This document shows positions 15,208 to 23,977 of a stretch of DNA of 45,373 bases, piece after piece. A model generated the notes under the pieces. That model was not told where the DNA came from. It was given only the letters and a program-made list of their open reading frames with translations, and searched no databases. Source of the DNA: Clostridium vincentii (GTDB lineage: Bacteria; Bacillota; Clostridia; Clostridiales; Clostridiaceae); assembly GCF_002995745.1 (NCBI RefSeq), contig NZ_PVXQ01000028.1, positions 1 through 45,373 of the forward strand, in the 5' to 3' direction. The position numbers and the translations under genes were made by a program. Every line of letters begins with the position of its first letter. Position 1 is the first letter of the stretch.

Positions 15208-16065
15208 ATGAAAAAAATGTATAAAAAATTATTAGTTTTAGTTGTTGTTGTTGTGAGTTGTCTTGGAATAATAGCTGGGTGTGGTTCAGGCTCTAGTGAT
15301 AAGGAAAAAGATACATTAGAAACAGCAAAAGAAAAAGGGGTACTAACTGTTGCTTCATCAAATGATGCGCCATTTGCTTTTATAGATACTAAAACAAATG
15401 AGTTTTCAGGAATTGATGCAGAAATTATAGGTGAGGTTGCAAAACGACTTGGTATTGCAAACGTTGAAATGAAACAGATTCCATTTGAAAACTTATTGGT
15501 TGAATTAAATAATGGTAGTGTAGATATTGTAACAGATGGAATGTATGTTAAAGAGGAACGTAAAAAAATAGCTCAGTTTACCAACATATGGTACAAAGAG
15601 GGAGAAGCTATTATCATCCCTACTAATTCAAAGATCACGAGTAAAGATGATTTAAAAAATGCAGTATTAGGGGGACAAAAAGGAACCGCTTTCTTAGAAA
15701 CAGCACAAAAATGGCAAGCAGAGGGTTTAGTAAAAGAGGTAACGATATTTGGAAGTCAATCTGATTTAATGTTAGCTGTAAATACTGGAAAAGTTGACGC
15801 ATGCATAACTGATGGTATGGTTGCAGGATACACATTAGCACAAGATAGTAGTCTTGATTTGAAAATATTAGCTCCTTATGTATCTGAATCTTCTGGTATG
15901 ATAGCAGCTGCTGTTAGACAAAGTGATACTACTTTATTGGATGCAGTAAATGAACAAATTGATGCAATGAAAGAAGATGGAACAATCCTTAAACTTCTTG
16001 AGAAATATGGAATGAATGAAGACTATTTCGTTTCAATTGAAGAAGGTAATAGTTCAGATAAATAA
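15208..16065 (+). CDS. Polar amino acid ABC transporter, substrate-binding lipoprotein
   Basis: 285 residues. The signal peptide has a KK start, a long hydrophobic core and the lipobox IAGC, so Cys25 would be lipid-modified and tether the protein to the outer membrane face. The rest is an SBP_bac_3 domain: GVLTVASSNDAPFAF, FSGIDAEIIGEVAKRLG and ELNNGSVDIVTDGM. The last has TDGM where amino acid binding proteins often have a variable ligand loop. An Arg usually contacts the substrate carboxylate (here possibly in KEERKKIAQF). Ligand identity is not readable; the operon context suggests an amino acid that is transaminated. AAGGGGAG precedes the ATG. A small hairpin after the stop may raise its expression over the permease. 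Confidence 0.93.
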   Translation: MKKMYKKLLVLVVVVVSCLGIIAGCGSGSSDKEKDTLETAKEKGVLTVASSNDAPFAFIDTKTNEFSGIDAEIIGEVAKRLGIANVEMKQIPFENLLVELNNGSVDIVTDGMYVKEERKKIAQFTNIWYKEGEAIIIPTNSKITSKDDLKNAVLGGQKGTAFLETAQKWQAEGLVKEVTIFGSQSDLMLAVNTGKVDACITDGMVAGYTLAQDSSLDLKILAPYVSESSGMIAAAVRQSDTTLLDAVNEQIDAMKEDGTILKLLEKYGMNEDYFVSIEEGNSSDK

Positions 16066-16071
16066 GAATAT

Positions 16072-16097
16072 AAAAAGAATCCATTTGGATTCTTTTT
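16072..16097 (+). terminator. Intra-operon hairpin after the binding-protein gene
   Basis: AAAAAGAATCC and GGATTCTTTTT form an 11-bp stem with a four-base loop, directly after the binding-protein stop. Such hairpins often act as partial terminators or mRNA 3'-end stabilisers, giving excess binding protein over membrane subunits. Confidence 0.6.
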
Positions 16098-16118
16098 AAA
16101 AAAAAGGAGGCAACTTAT

Positions 16119-16826
16119 ATGAACATTTTAGCTAACTTAGATTTTAGCACTGCATTTAAATATCTAGTGCCTTCATTAATTGATGGTCTTTGGATTGTAA
16201 TACAAACAACAATATTGGGATTCTTATTAGCAATTGTTTTAGGACTTTTTATGGCAATTGGTCGTACTAGTAAAGTTAAAATGATAAGAGGCATTTTAGT
16301 AGTTTTCTTAGAATTCATTCGGGGTACACCCTTATTGGTTCAATTAGTATATATGTATTATGTAGTTCCACTTTTAATATCTATAATAGGACAGCTATGG
16401 AATCCAGGATACCAATTTAAAATAAGTTCAGTGGTTGCAGGTACAATAGGTCTTGGAATTAATTATGGCTGCTATATATCAGAAGTTATTCGTTCTTCAA
16501 TGCTATCAATAGATGCTGGACAAACAGAAGCGGCATTAGCACTTGGACTTACTAATAATCAAGTATTATCTAGAATAATTATCCCACAAGCACTACGTAA
16601 TGTAGTCCCTGTTTTTGGAAATTACTTGGTGATGATGTTAAAGGATACTTCACTTTTGGCATATATTTCAGTTAATGAAATATTATTACGTACACAAAGT
16701 TATGCGTCACAATCATTTTTAACAATTGAATCATATACACTTTTAGCGATATTCTATCTTATGTTAAGCTTACCGCTTTCACAATTAGTAAAATTAGTTG
16801 AGAAGAAGATGCAAAAATTCAACTAG
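16119..16826 (+). CDS. Polar amino acid ABC transporter, permease
   Basis: 235 residues of the HisM/GlnP family with about five membrane segments. The N-terminal segment reads LIDGLWIVIQTTILGFLLAI in two parts; FIRGTPLLVQL is the family's conserved entry motif. The EAA loop is represented by AALALGLTNNQVLSRIIIPQALR, which docks the ATPase. It forms the homodimeric channel with the ATPase encoded upstream. AAGGAGG precedes the ATG. The gene continues the operon with a short spacer to the aminotransferase. Confidence 0.93.
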   Translation: MNILANLDFSTAFKYLVPSLIDGLWIVIQTTILGFLLAIVLGLFMAIGRTSKVKMIRGILVVFLEFIRGTPLLVQLVYMYYVVPLLISIIGQLWNPGYQFKISSVVAGTIGLGINYGCYISEVIRSSMLSIDAGQTEAALALGLTNNQVLSRIIIPQALRNVVPVFGNYLVMMLKDTSLLAYISVNEILLRTQSYASQSFLTIESYTLLAIFYLMLSLPLSQLVKLVEKKMQKFN

Positions 16827-16874
16827 TTTATAATAAAAAATTTTAATAACAAAATTAAATTAGGGGGCTTCAAA

Positions 16875-18215
16875 ATGATAGAAGAAACAAATGTAAAATT
16901 AGTAACTTCAATACCAGGACCAAAGTCAAAGGCAATTATAGAAGAGAGAAAGAAATATGTAGCAAATGGAGTATCTGTATCAACAGAGATTGCTATTTCT
17001 GAAGCAAAAGGAGCTTTAATTAAAGATGTTGATGGCAATGTATTTTTAGATTTCGCAGCAGCAATTGGTGTTCAAAATGTTGGTCATTGTGATGATGAAA
17101 TAGTTAAAGCAATAAAGGAACAAACAGAAAAATATATTCATCCAGGATATAATGTAGTGACATATGAATCATATGGAGCTCTAGCTAAGAAATTAACGGA
17201 AATAACAGCTGGAAATTATGAAAAGAAAGTTATGCTTGCAAATAGTGGAGCAGAGGCTGTAGAAAATGCAATAAAAATAGCTAGAACTTATACTAAGAAG
17301 ACTGGAATTCTTTCAGCAACAGGATCTTTCCATGGACGTACAAATATGACTATGTCAATAACAAGTAAGTATGTACCTTATAAAAAAGGTTTTGGACCAT
17401 TTGTACCAGATACTTATAAATTTGATTATCCATATTCATATAGAGCTCCAAGTGGAATGTCAGAAGATGAATATGCAGATGAATGTATTAACAAATTAAA
17501 AACAATGCTAAAAACAACAATTTCTCCAGACATGATAGCATGTTTAATAGTTGAACCATTACAAGGGGAAGGTGGATTTGTAGTTCCAACAGCAAAGTAT
17601 ATGCAAGAATTACAAAAAATCTGTAATGAAAATAACATATTGTTTATAGTAGATGAAATACAAGCTGGATTTGCAAGAACTGGTAAGATGTTTGCACATG
17701 AACACTATGGTATAGAACCAGATATTATTACATTATCAAAATCTATAGCGGCAGGATTACCATTAAGTGCTGTAGTTGCGAAAAAAGAAATAATGGATTC
17801 AGCATGTGTTGGTGGAATTGGTGGCACCTATTGTGGAAGCCCACTTGGATGTGTAGCAGCGCTTAAAGTAATTGAAAAAATTGAAAAAGAAGATTTGTGT
17901 GAAAAATCACTTAAACTTGGAGAATATATTACTGGACGGCTTAATAATATGAAAGAAAAATATGATGTAATTGGTGAAGTAAGAGGTCTTGGTTCTATGA
18001 TTGGTGTAGAACTTGTTAAAGATAGAAGAACTAAAGAACCAGCAGCAGATATTGTAAAAATAATAATTAATAAATACTATAAAAAAGGAGTTATATTATT
18101 AAATGCTGGATTATTTGGGAATGTAATTAGATTTTTACCACCATTAGTTATGACGCAAGAACAAGTGAAATATGGAATGGATACATTAGAAGAGGCATTT
18201 AAAGAGTGTATATAA
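16875..18215 (+). CDS. gabT: Class III PLP aminotransferase, GabT-like
   Basis: 446 residues. The N-terminus has IPGPKSKAI, characteristic of GABA aminotransferases. PLP-site landmarks are NSGAEAVENAIK, FHGRTNMTMS, VEPLQGEGGF and DEIQAGFARTGK, and the Schiff-base Lys is Lys289 in LSKSIAAGLP. It would move the terminal amino group of an omega-amino acid such as 4-aminobutyrate to 2-oxoglutarate or pyruvate. Other class III substrates (ornithine, lysine, beta-alanine, diaminobutyrate) are possible. The gene follows an amino acid importer and precedes an Ldh_2 dehydrogenase, so import, transamination and reduction or oxidation of the product are likely linked. No succinate semialdehyde dehydrogenase is seen nearby, which weakens a simple GABA pathway. 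TAGGGGG precedes the ATG. Confidence 0.88.
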   Translation: MIEETNVKLVTSIPGPKSKAIIEERKKYVANGVSVSTEIAISEAKGALIKDVDGNVFLDFAAAIGVQNVGHCDDEIVKAIKEQTEKYIHPGYNVVTYESYGALAKKLTEITAGNYEKKVMLANSGAEAVENAIKIARTYTKKTGILSATGSFHGRTNMTMSITSKYVPYKKGFGPFVPDTYKFDYPYSYRAPSGMSEDEYADECINKLKTMLKTTISPDMIACLIVEPLQGEGGFVVPTAKYMQELQKICNENNILFIVDEIQAGFARTGKMFAHEHYGIEPDIITLSKSIAAGLPLSAVVAKKEIMDSACVGGIGGTYCGSPLGCVAALKVIEKIEKEDLCEKSLKLGEYITGRLNNMKEKYDVIGEVRGLGSMIGVELVKDRRTKEPAADIVKIIINKYYKKGVILLNAGLFGNVIRFLPPLVMTQEQVKYGMDTLEEAFKECI

Positions 18216-18288
18216 GAAATAACTGTTTTTTTCACCTGAATATTGATATAATATTAGTAGTTTTTAGTAATTTAGGAGGAAAAAAAGA

Positions 18289-19380
18289 ATGGGATATTTA
18301 AAATATAATTATAAGGATTTAAAAAATCTATGTAACACATCTTTCAAGGAATTTGGTTTTAATTCTGAGGAAAGCGAAACTATTACTGAGGTGTTGTTAT
18401 TATCAGATTTATTTGGTATAGAATCACACGGGGTTCAAAGATTAGTGCGTTATTATAATGGAATAAAGAATGGAATTATGAAGGTAGATGCAGAAATTGA
18501 AACCGTTCATGAAACTTTAGTATCTGCTGTTTTAGATGCTCATGGAGCTATGGGACAAATAGTAGGTAAAAAAGCAATGGAGATGGCCATAGAAAAAGCT
18601 AAAGTTACTGGTATGGGAATGGTTACTGTAAGAAATTCTAATCATTACGGTATTGCAGGGTATTATGCAAGAATGGCAGAACAAGAAGGTTTACTTGGAA
18701 TGTCTATGACAAACACAGAAGCTATAACTGTACCAACCTTTGGTCGTGAAGCTATGATGGGGAGCAATCCTATAGCAATTTCAATGCCGGCAGAACCATA
18801 TCCATTTCTTCTAGATATGTCAACAAGTGTTGTAACTAGAGGTAAAGTTGAAATTTATAATAAGCGTAAAGAACCACTTCCTATTGGTTGGACTTTAGAT
18901 GGAGATGGTAAAGATACGGATAATGCAAAAGATGTTTTATATAATATTATAAATAAAATTGGTGGAGGCATAGTTCCATTAGGTGGTTCAGGCGAAGGAT
19001 TTAGCGGGCATAAAGGTTATGGCCTAGCAGCCGCAGTTGATATGTTTACTGGTATTTTTTCTGGAGGAATAACTTCAAATCATATTAATGGGGGAAAAGC
19101 CAGCGGAACTTGTCATTTTTTCTTTGCAGTTGATTATGGCATATTTGGAGATAAAGATACAATTAAGAATAATATGTCTAAATATTTAACTGAATTAAGA
19201 GAATCTAAAAAAGCTGTTGGAGCCACTAGAATTTATACTCATGGTGAAAAAGAAATTGAAGCATATAAAGATAGAATAGAAAACGGAATACTAGTCAATG
19301 AGAATACTTTAAAAGAAATTGAAGATATGTGTAACTACCTTGATATAAAAGTATCTGATTACTTAACAGAAATAAAATAA
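18289..19380 (+). CDS. Ldh_2 family (malate/lactate dehydrogenase-like) oxidoreductase
   Basis: 363 residues, typical of the Ldh_2 family (malate/L-lactate, ureidoglycolate, sulfolactate and piperideine-2-carboxylate reductases), which uses NAD(P)H with a fold unlike ordinary lactate dehydrogenase. Signature segments are GIESHGVQRL (substrate and catalytic His), VRNSNHYGIAGYYARMA, NPIAISMPA and the GFSGHKGYGLA block. The family acts on 2-oxo or 2-hydroxy acids or cyclic imines, so it could process a product derived from the aminotransferase reaction; the exact step is unknown. AGGAGG precedes the ATG. It is the last gene of the operon, ending at a hairpin that is nearly identical to one after the first chemoreceptor. 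Confidence 0.9.
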   Translation: MGYLKYNYKDLKNLCNTSFKEFGFNSEESETITEVLLLSDLFGIESHGVQRLVRYYNGIKNGIMKVDAEIETVHETLVSAVLDAHGAMGQIVGKKAMEMAIEKAKVTGMGMVTVRNSNHYGIAGYYARMAEQEGLLGMSMTNTEAITVPTFGREAMMGSNPIAISMPAEPYPFLLDMSTSVVTRGKVEIYNKRKEPLPIGWTLDGDGKDTDNAKDVLYNIINKIGGGIVPLGGSGEGFSGHKGYGLAAAVDMFTGIFSGGITSNHINGGKASGTCHFFFAVDYGIFGDKDTIKNNMSKYLTELRESKKAVGATRIYTHGEKEIEAYKDRIENGILVNENTLKEIEDMCNYLDIKVSDYLTEIK

Positions 19381-19446
19381 GCAGATATTATTAGCCTGAA
19401 ATCAATAGATTGCGGAGCGCTTAAGAAGAGTTAATAGTATATTGTA

Positions 19447-19479
19447 AAATCCCTCAGGCATTAGCTTGGGGGATTTTTT
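19447..19479 (+). terminator. Terminator of the transport-aminotransferase operon
   Basis: AAATCCCTCAGG pairs with CTTGGGGGATTT (with G-U pairs) around CATTAG, followed by T. The same hairpin, with one loop change, ends the chemoreceptor gene at 21476-21506. Confidence 0.8.
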
Positions 19480-19719
19480 GGACTGCCTAGAATGCTTGTT
19501 GCTTACTTTAATATAATTAAAAATTATGCATGTAAAAAATATATGCTGACAGCTAATAGATACTGAAGTATTATATATATATAGTTAAGCGAAGAATAAC
19601 AAAATATTACAAAAAAGAACAAAAAAATTATCAGGTAATAATTTTAGGAAATTACTTTTAAGGAAGAAGTCTTAATGACTATGTAGAATATATTATGAAT
19701 AAAGAGGGGAGTGGGTAGA
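19480..19719 (+). other. Leader of the first chemoreceptor, with a weak sigmaD-type promoter candidate
   Basis: About 240 AT-rich bases without a gene. At 19533-19559 there is TAAA, then 15 bases, then GCTAATAG, resembling the motility sigma factor consensus (TAAA-N15-GCCGATAA) with five of eight matches in the -10. Chemoreceptor genes are frequent targets of that sigma factor. The match is weak and there is no other clear structure. Confidence 0.25.
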
Positions 19720-21435
19720 ATGAAACTTTTTATAAATTTAAGTGTAAGAAAAAAGCTTGTATCAGTATTTTCAATGATTTGTATTTTTATGATCCTAATA
19801 GGAGTAGAGGGTATAATAAGTTCAGCAAAGATTAATGAGGGGTCTAAGTCTATATATAGTACAAACCTAATATCCATTAGGAATTTGGAAGGAATTAAAG
19901 CAAATATAAATGCCATGAGAGCCGAGATGAGTAGAATGATTTTTGAAAGAGATAAATTAAAATTAGATGAGCAAATAAATACTATAACTGATTTAACTAA
20001 TGAAGATATAATCTGGGACAAGGAATATGAAAGTCTACCTAAAACTTCAGAAGAACTTAAAATTTATGCTGATTTTAAGAATGACTTAGTAAAAAACAGA
20101 GAAGGACGAGCTAAGGTCTATGAATTTGTTCAGTCTAATAACTATGAGGATGCAATTAAAGTTTATAATTCAGAGCTAGAGGTGTTAAGAATTTCTATGC
20201 TTGAAAAATTAGAAACATGTATTCAAATAAATAATAAATCCGCTGAAGAAGCAAATGCAAATAATATAGATGAATTTAACACGGCTAAAAATACAATTTT
20301 AATTTATACCGCAATAGGATTTCTTGTTATAATTTTTATGGGATACATATTAAACAAAAATATAATGGATCCATTGAATAAGATAAAAGAGTTTGCAGCT
20401 AGGTTTGCTAACTATGATTTTTCTGAGGTAATTATTATTACAAGGAAAGATGAATTCGGACAAACTGGAACTGCGCTAAATACCGCACAAGAAAATATTA
20501 AAAAGCTAGTAAAGGAAATAATGAGCAATGCTTCTGATATGAGTGCATCTTCAGAAGAACTTTCAGCTACAGCTGAAGAAATAACATCTCGAATAAAAAT
20601 TATAGACAGTTCAACAGTAGAAATAGATAAAGCTGTTCAAGATATCAGTGCTACATCAGAGGAGATAACTGCCTCGGTTGAAGAAGTTAACTCAAGTATG
20701 GAGGAACTATCTTCAAAGGCTATGGAGGGTAGCGGTAATGCTGCTAAAATTAAAGAAAAAGCCAAAGTTGTTCAGATAGAGGCTAGGAATGCATTGAAAA
20801 AAAGTGAAATCATCTATAAAGAAAAAGAAAAAACAATATTAAAAGCTATAGAAGATGGCAAGGTTGTAGATGAAATAAAACTTATGGCAGATGGAATTGC
20901 AGAAATAGCAGAGCAAACTAATTTGCTAGCATTAAATGCAGCCATTGAAGCGGCAAGAGCAGGAGATCAGGGAAAAGGTTTTGCAGTAGTTGCAGATGAA
21001 GTAAGAAAGCTTGCAGAACAATCCGCAGAAACAGTAAATACAATTCAAGGTACTATAGTAAAAGTTCAAGATGCATTTAAGAATTTATCGGAAAATAGCA
21101 ACGACATACTTAAATTCATTATAGAAAATATTGCACCTATTTTAGAACAATATACAGAATCAGGAAAACAATATGGTGAAGATGGAGAATTTGTAAGCTC
21201 CATGTCAGAAGAAATTGCATCTATGTCTGAAGAGGTGGAAGCCACAGTAGGTCAAGTTGCCACAGCTGTTCAAATTTTGGCAGAAAATTCACATCTTTCT
21301 GCAGAACATATAGGAGATATTCAAATTAGTATTGATGAAACCTCTAAAGCTATGGATGAAGTAGCAGAAACCTCACAAAGTCAAGCAGAACTTGCACAAA
21401 AGCTTAATGAATTGGTAGAGAAGTTTAAGATCTAA
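19720..21435 (+). CDS. Methyl-accepting chemotaxis protein (four-helix-bundle sensor type)
   Basis: 571 residues. A first membrane segment (about 13-35) and a second one (about 196-216, in [15 protein letters not shown]) bound an extracytoplasmic helical sensor of 4HB_MCP type; HAMP follows ([21 protein letters not shown]). The cytoplasmic signalling domain carries the highly conserved hairpin tip [18 protein letters not shown] and [14 protein letters not shown], with Glu/Gln/Ser-rich methylation helices on both sides. It would relay a chemical signal to CheA/CheW. A GTG three codons upstream is in frame, but ATG 19720 has GAGGGGAG at the right distance. It is transcribed alone. Ligand unknown. 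Confidence 0.93.
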   Translation: MKLFINLSVRKKLVSVFSMICIFMILIGVEGIISSAKINEGSKSIYSTNLISIRNLEGIKANINAMRAEMSRMIFERDKLKLDEQINTITDLTNEDIIWDKEYESLPKTSEELKIYADFKNDLVKNREGRAKVYEFVQSNNYEDAIKVYNSELEVLRISMLEKLETCIQINNKSAEEANANNIDEFNTAKNTILIYTAIGFLVIIFMGYILNKNIMDPLNKIKEFAARFANYDFSEVIIITRKDEFGQTGTALNTAQENIKKLVKEIMSNASDMSASSEELSATAEEITSRIKIIDSSTVEIDKAVQDISATSEEITASVEEVNSSMEELSSKAMEGSGNAAKIKEKAKVVQIEARNALKKSEIIYKEKEKTILKAIEDGKVVDEIKLMADGIAEIAEQTNLLALNAAIEAARAGDQGKGFAVVADEVRKLAEQSAETVNTIQGTIVKVQDAFKNLSENSNDILKFIIENIAPILEQYTESGKQYGEDGEFVSSMSEEIASMSEEVEATVGQVATAVQILAENSHLSAEHIGDIQISIDETSKAMDEVAETSQSQAELAQKLNELVEKFKI

Positions 21436-21475
21436 TAATGTATTCTATCCTAAAGCACTAAGAACTCTTTTAATG

Positions 21476-21506
21476 TTCCCTCAGGCAGTAGCTTGGGGGA
21501 ATTTTT
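21476..21506 (+). terminator. Terminator of the first chemoreceptor gene
   Basis: TTCCCTCAGG pairs with CTTGGGGGAA around CAGTAG and is followed by a T run. It is a near copy of the terminator at 19447-19479. Confidence 0.8.
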
Positions 21507-21593
21507 ATTTTAGGGGGTAAAAGTGTGTATCATTTTAAAAAAATTATCTATGGTAAGATTGGAAGGCTACAACATAAATATAGAGTTAAATAA

Positions 21594-21622
21594 TTGACAT
21601 TTGTTTTAGTCGTGAGTATAAT
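21594..21622 (+). promoter_or_regulatory. SigmaA promoter of the TetR regulator gene
   Basis: Perfect TTGACA (21594-21599), a 17-base spacer and perfect TATAAT (21617-21622). The operator palindrome lies a few bases downstream, around the expected transcription start, an arrangement that allows autorepression. Confidence 0.88.
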
Positions 21623-21627
21623 ACATG

Positions 21628-21641
21628 TAGACTAGTCACTA
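21628..21641. promoter_or_regulatory. TetR operator at its own promoter
   Basis: TAGACTAGTCACTA contains the perfect palindrome GACTAGTC. It closely resembles the site in front of the efflux gene (22302-22313) and the AGACYRGTCT-type boxes known for the LmrA/YxaF TetR subfamily of Bacillus. Confidence 0.7.
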
Positions 21642-21666
21642 TAATTATATTAAGAGGTATATTGAA

Positions 21667-22236
21667 ATGAAGAAGAAATTAAATACAAAAGAAAAATTTA
21701 TAGAAACTGCATCAAGACTTTTTGAAATTAAGGGATATAATGCAACAGGATTAAATGAAATTTTAGAAAAAAGTGGAGCTCCAAAGGGTTCATTATATTA
21801 TCATTTTCCTAAAGGAAAAGAGCAGCTTGCCTTGGAATCTATACATTTAGCAGGGGAGAAAATAAAAAAAAATATAAGTGAATCTTTAAATAGTATTGAA
21901 AATCCAGTTGAAGCAATTATATTTAATATAGAAAATATAGCAACAATTATTGATAATGAACAAAAAACTGGAGATATTTCTATAAGTTTAATAGCTTTAG
22001 AAACATATATAACAAATGAACTTTTAAGAGAAGCTTGCGAAAAGATTTTTACTTCAATAGAAGATATATATGCTGGGAAATTAATTGAATCTGGAATTAA
22101 TAAAGATAAGGCATATGACTTAGGTAGTTCAATAGCTGCAATGATAGAAGGTGGAATTACTATATCATTGACTAAGAAAAATGGTGATTCACTTAGAGTA
22201 ATAGCTAAACAAATACATAATTTAATAAATATGTAG
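21667..22236 (+). CDS. TetR/AcrR repressor, LmrA/YxaF-like
   Basis: 189 residues. The N-terminal HTH reads FIETASRLFEIKGYNATGLNEILEKSGAPKGSLYYHFPKGKEQL (about 10-54, quoted here only as span ends), ending in the SLYYHFPKGKEQLA motif characteristic of the LmrA/YxaF subfamily. The C-terminal ligand pocket is variable. Repressors of this type lose DNA binding on contact with a drug and release an efflux gene. Matching palindromes stand at its own promoter and in front of the following MFS gene, so it should control both. AGAGG precedes the ATG. A short hairpin separates it from the efflux gene. Confidence 0.9.
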   Translation: MKKKLNTKEKFIETASRLFEIKGYNATGLNEILEKSGAPKGSLYYHFPKGKEQLALESIHLAGEKIKKNISESLNSIENPVEAIIFNIENIATIIDNEQKTGDISISLIALETYITNELLREACEKIFTSIEDIYAGKLIESGINKDKAYDLGSSIAAMIEGGITISLTKKNGDSLRVIAKQIHNLINM

Positions 22237-22260
22237 TGATTTTGATAAATTATTTTAAAT

Positions 22261-22287
22261 ACCTATTTTAATAATAGGTGTTTTTTT
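22261..22287 (+). terminator. Short terminator after the TetR gene
   Basis: ACCTATT and AATAGGT form a 7-bp stem with a five-base loop, followed by G and seven T. It may be partly read through into the efflux gene, since no strong promoter is visible after it. Confidence 0.65.
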
Positions 22288-22301
22288 ATGATAGTAATAT
22301 A

Positions 22302-22313
22302 TAGACTGGTCTA
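22302..22313. promoter_or_regulatory. TetR operator before the efflux gene
   Basis: TAGACTGGTCTA is a near-perfect palindrome and the same motif as at the TetR promoter. It lies eight bases before the AGGAGG of the MFS gene, inside the region where a promoter or early leader would be. Confidence 0.75.
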
Positions 22314-22337
22314 ATATTAAGGAGGAAAAGAAATTTA

Positions 22338-23783
22338 ATGGAAGAGATAAAAATAACAACATCTAAAAAAACAATCAATACAAATGTTATAGTAGCGGTA
22401 TTAGTATTTAGTGCTTTTTTAGCATTATTTAATGAAACTATACTAAATGTTGCATTAACCCCACTTATGGGAGAAATGAATGTTACAGCAGGAACTATAC
22501 AATGGTTAATTACTGGATATATGATAGTTGTATCAGTTATGGTACCAGTTACAGCTTTTTTAATTAAAACATTTGAAACAAAGCCATTATATTTAGGGGC
22601 TATGACATTAATATTAATTGGAACCATATGTGCAGCTCTTTCTGGATCCTTTACAATGTTGCTTATTTCAAGAATGTTACAAGCTTCAGGAACTGGAATG
22701 ATGATTCCTATTATGATGAATACAGTGTTATTAGTAACACCACCAGAAAAACATGGAACAGCTATGGGAATATGTGGCTCAGCCATTTGCCTAGGGCCAG
22801 CCCTTGGACCAACGGTTTCAGGAATTGTATTACAATTTTTTAGTTGGCATGCATTATTTATAATATTAATTCCACTTATAGTCTTAGCTATGATTTTAGG
22901 ATATTTTAATTTAGTTAATGTATCAATTATTACAAAACCTAAGATTGATGTTACATCAATTATATTATCAAGCTTAGGAATTGGAGGCATTATATATGGC
23001 ATAAGTAGTTTTAGTGGGGATGGAAATGTAAAAATTATTGCTATAATATTTATTGTTGGAATAGTATCATTAGTTTTATTCTGTATGCGTCAATTATCTT
23101 TAAAAGAACCAATGCTAGAGATGCGTATATTTAAGTATTATAAATTTTCAATTGGGGTAGTGCTTGTTATGATTGCTATGATGACAATATTCACAATGGG
23201 AATAATGTTACCTATGTTTCTTCAAGGAGCGCTTAAAACAACGACTTTTGTGGCAGCGATGGTATTACTTCCAGGAGCACTTGCTAACGGAATTGCAACA
23301 CCTATAGGAGGGAAGCTTTATGATAAAATTGGGATAAAAGTTTTAGTTCCGGTAGGATTTACTATAATATTTGTAGCATTATTTATTTTATCTCGATCAA
23401 ATAGTGAGACGCCTCTTATAAATATTATAGTAACATACATAGTAGTATGTATGGGAATTGGTCTTATAATGTCACCTTGTCAAACAAATTCACTTAAACA
23501 ATTACCAAAGGAAGATTATCCTCATGGTGTAGCTATAATGAATACCCTTCAACAAATATCAGCAGCAGTTGGCTCATCGTTATTTATAGGTATTATGTCA
23601 GCTTCACAGTTGAAATCCTTAAACAATGCTGTTCCACAAGAACTGGCTGTAGCTAATGGATTTAATTCAGCAGCATTAGTTGTTGTAATATTTGTTTTAG
23701 TAGGATTTTGCTTATCCTTTACTTTAGGATTAGGAAATAAAAAACTTGGGGTAGCATCTGATTTAATATTAGAGAATGAATAA
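22338..23783 (+). CDS. MFS multidrug efflux transporter, DHA2 (14-TM) family
   Basis: 481 residues, almost wholly hydrophobic with about 14 membrane segments. It fits the EmrB/QacA/LmrB drug-proton antiporters: FNETILNVALTPLMGEM is the DHA2 signature in TM1, WLITGYMIVVS follows, and the antiporter motif in TM5 is represented by LGPALGPTVSGIVLQ. It would export drugs or toxic metabolites from the membrane using the proton gradient. The TetR regulator upstream and the palindrome before the gene indicate drug-inducible control. AGGAGG precedes the ATG. A hairpin with T run ends the gene. Substrate unknown. Confidence 0.92.
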   Translation: MEEIKITTSKKTINTNVIVAVLVFSAFLALFNETILNVALTPLMGEMNVTAGTIQWLITGYMIVVSVMVPVTAFLIKTFETKPLYLGAMTLILIGTICAALSGSFTMLLISRMLQASGTGMMIPIMMNTVLLVTPPEKHGTAMGICGSAICLGPALGPTVSGIVLQFFSWHALFIILIPLIVLAMILGYFNLVNVSIITKPKIDVTSIILSSLGIGGIIYGISSFSGDGNVKIIAIIFIVGIVSLVLFCMRQLSLKEPMLEMRIFKYYKFSIGVVLVMIAMMTIFTMGIMLPMFLQGALKTTTFVAAMVLLPGALANGIATPIGGKLYDKIGIKVLVPVGFTIIFVALFILSRSNSETPLINIIVTYIVVCMGIGLIMSPCQTNSLKQLPKEDYPHGVAIMNTLQQISAAVGSSLFIGIMSASQLKSLNNAVPQELAVANGFNSAALVVVIFVLVGFCLSFTLGLGNKKLGVASDLILENE

Positions 23784-23823
23784 GTAAGTAATATTTTTAA
23801 ATATAGATAAATTAAATGTGAAT

Positions 23824-23877
23824 AGTACATGCAGTAGTTAAAAATAATAAAAAACTACAGTATGTACTTTTTTTATT
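23824..23877 (+). terminator. Terminator of the efflux gene
   Basis: AGTACATGCAGTAGTT pairs with AACTACAGTATGTACT with two mismatches, followed by seven T. Confidence 0.8.
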
Positions 23878-23977
23878 TATAAAAGATCAAATAAATTTCT
23901 TATGTTAATGTTTTCATGAAAAATAATGAATTGTGAAAAATATGTCAATTGTGATAAAATATTATTGGGGTGAAGAT

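Noticed and set aside
19533..19559. A firm sigmaD promoter for the first chemoreceptor
   Set aside because: Only five of eight -10 bases match; kept as a weak candidate, not as a supported promoter.
19644..20021. A 125-residue antisense frame over the start of the first chemoreceptor gene
   Set aside because: No ribosome binding site, and it is antisense to a clear signal-anchor and sensor domain.
22286..23002. A 238-residue open frame antisense to the MFS efflux gene
   Set aside because: It has a composition that mirrors the hydrophobic transporter on the other strand, no ribosome binding site, and no family resemblance; it is a shadow of the real gene.
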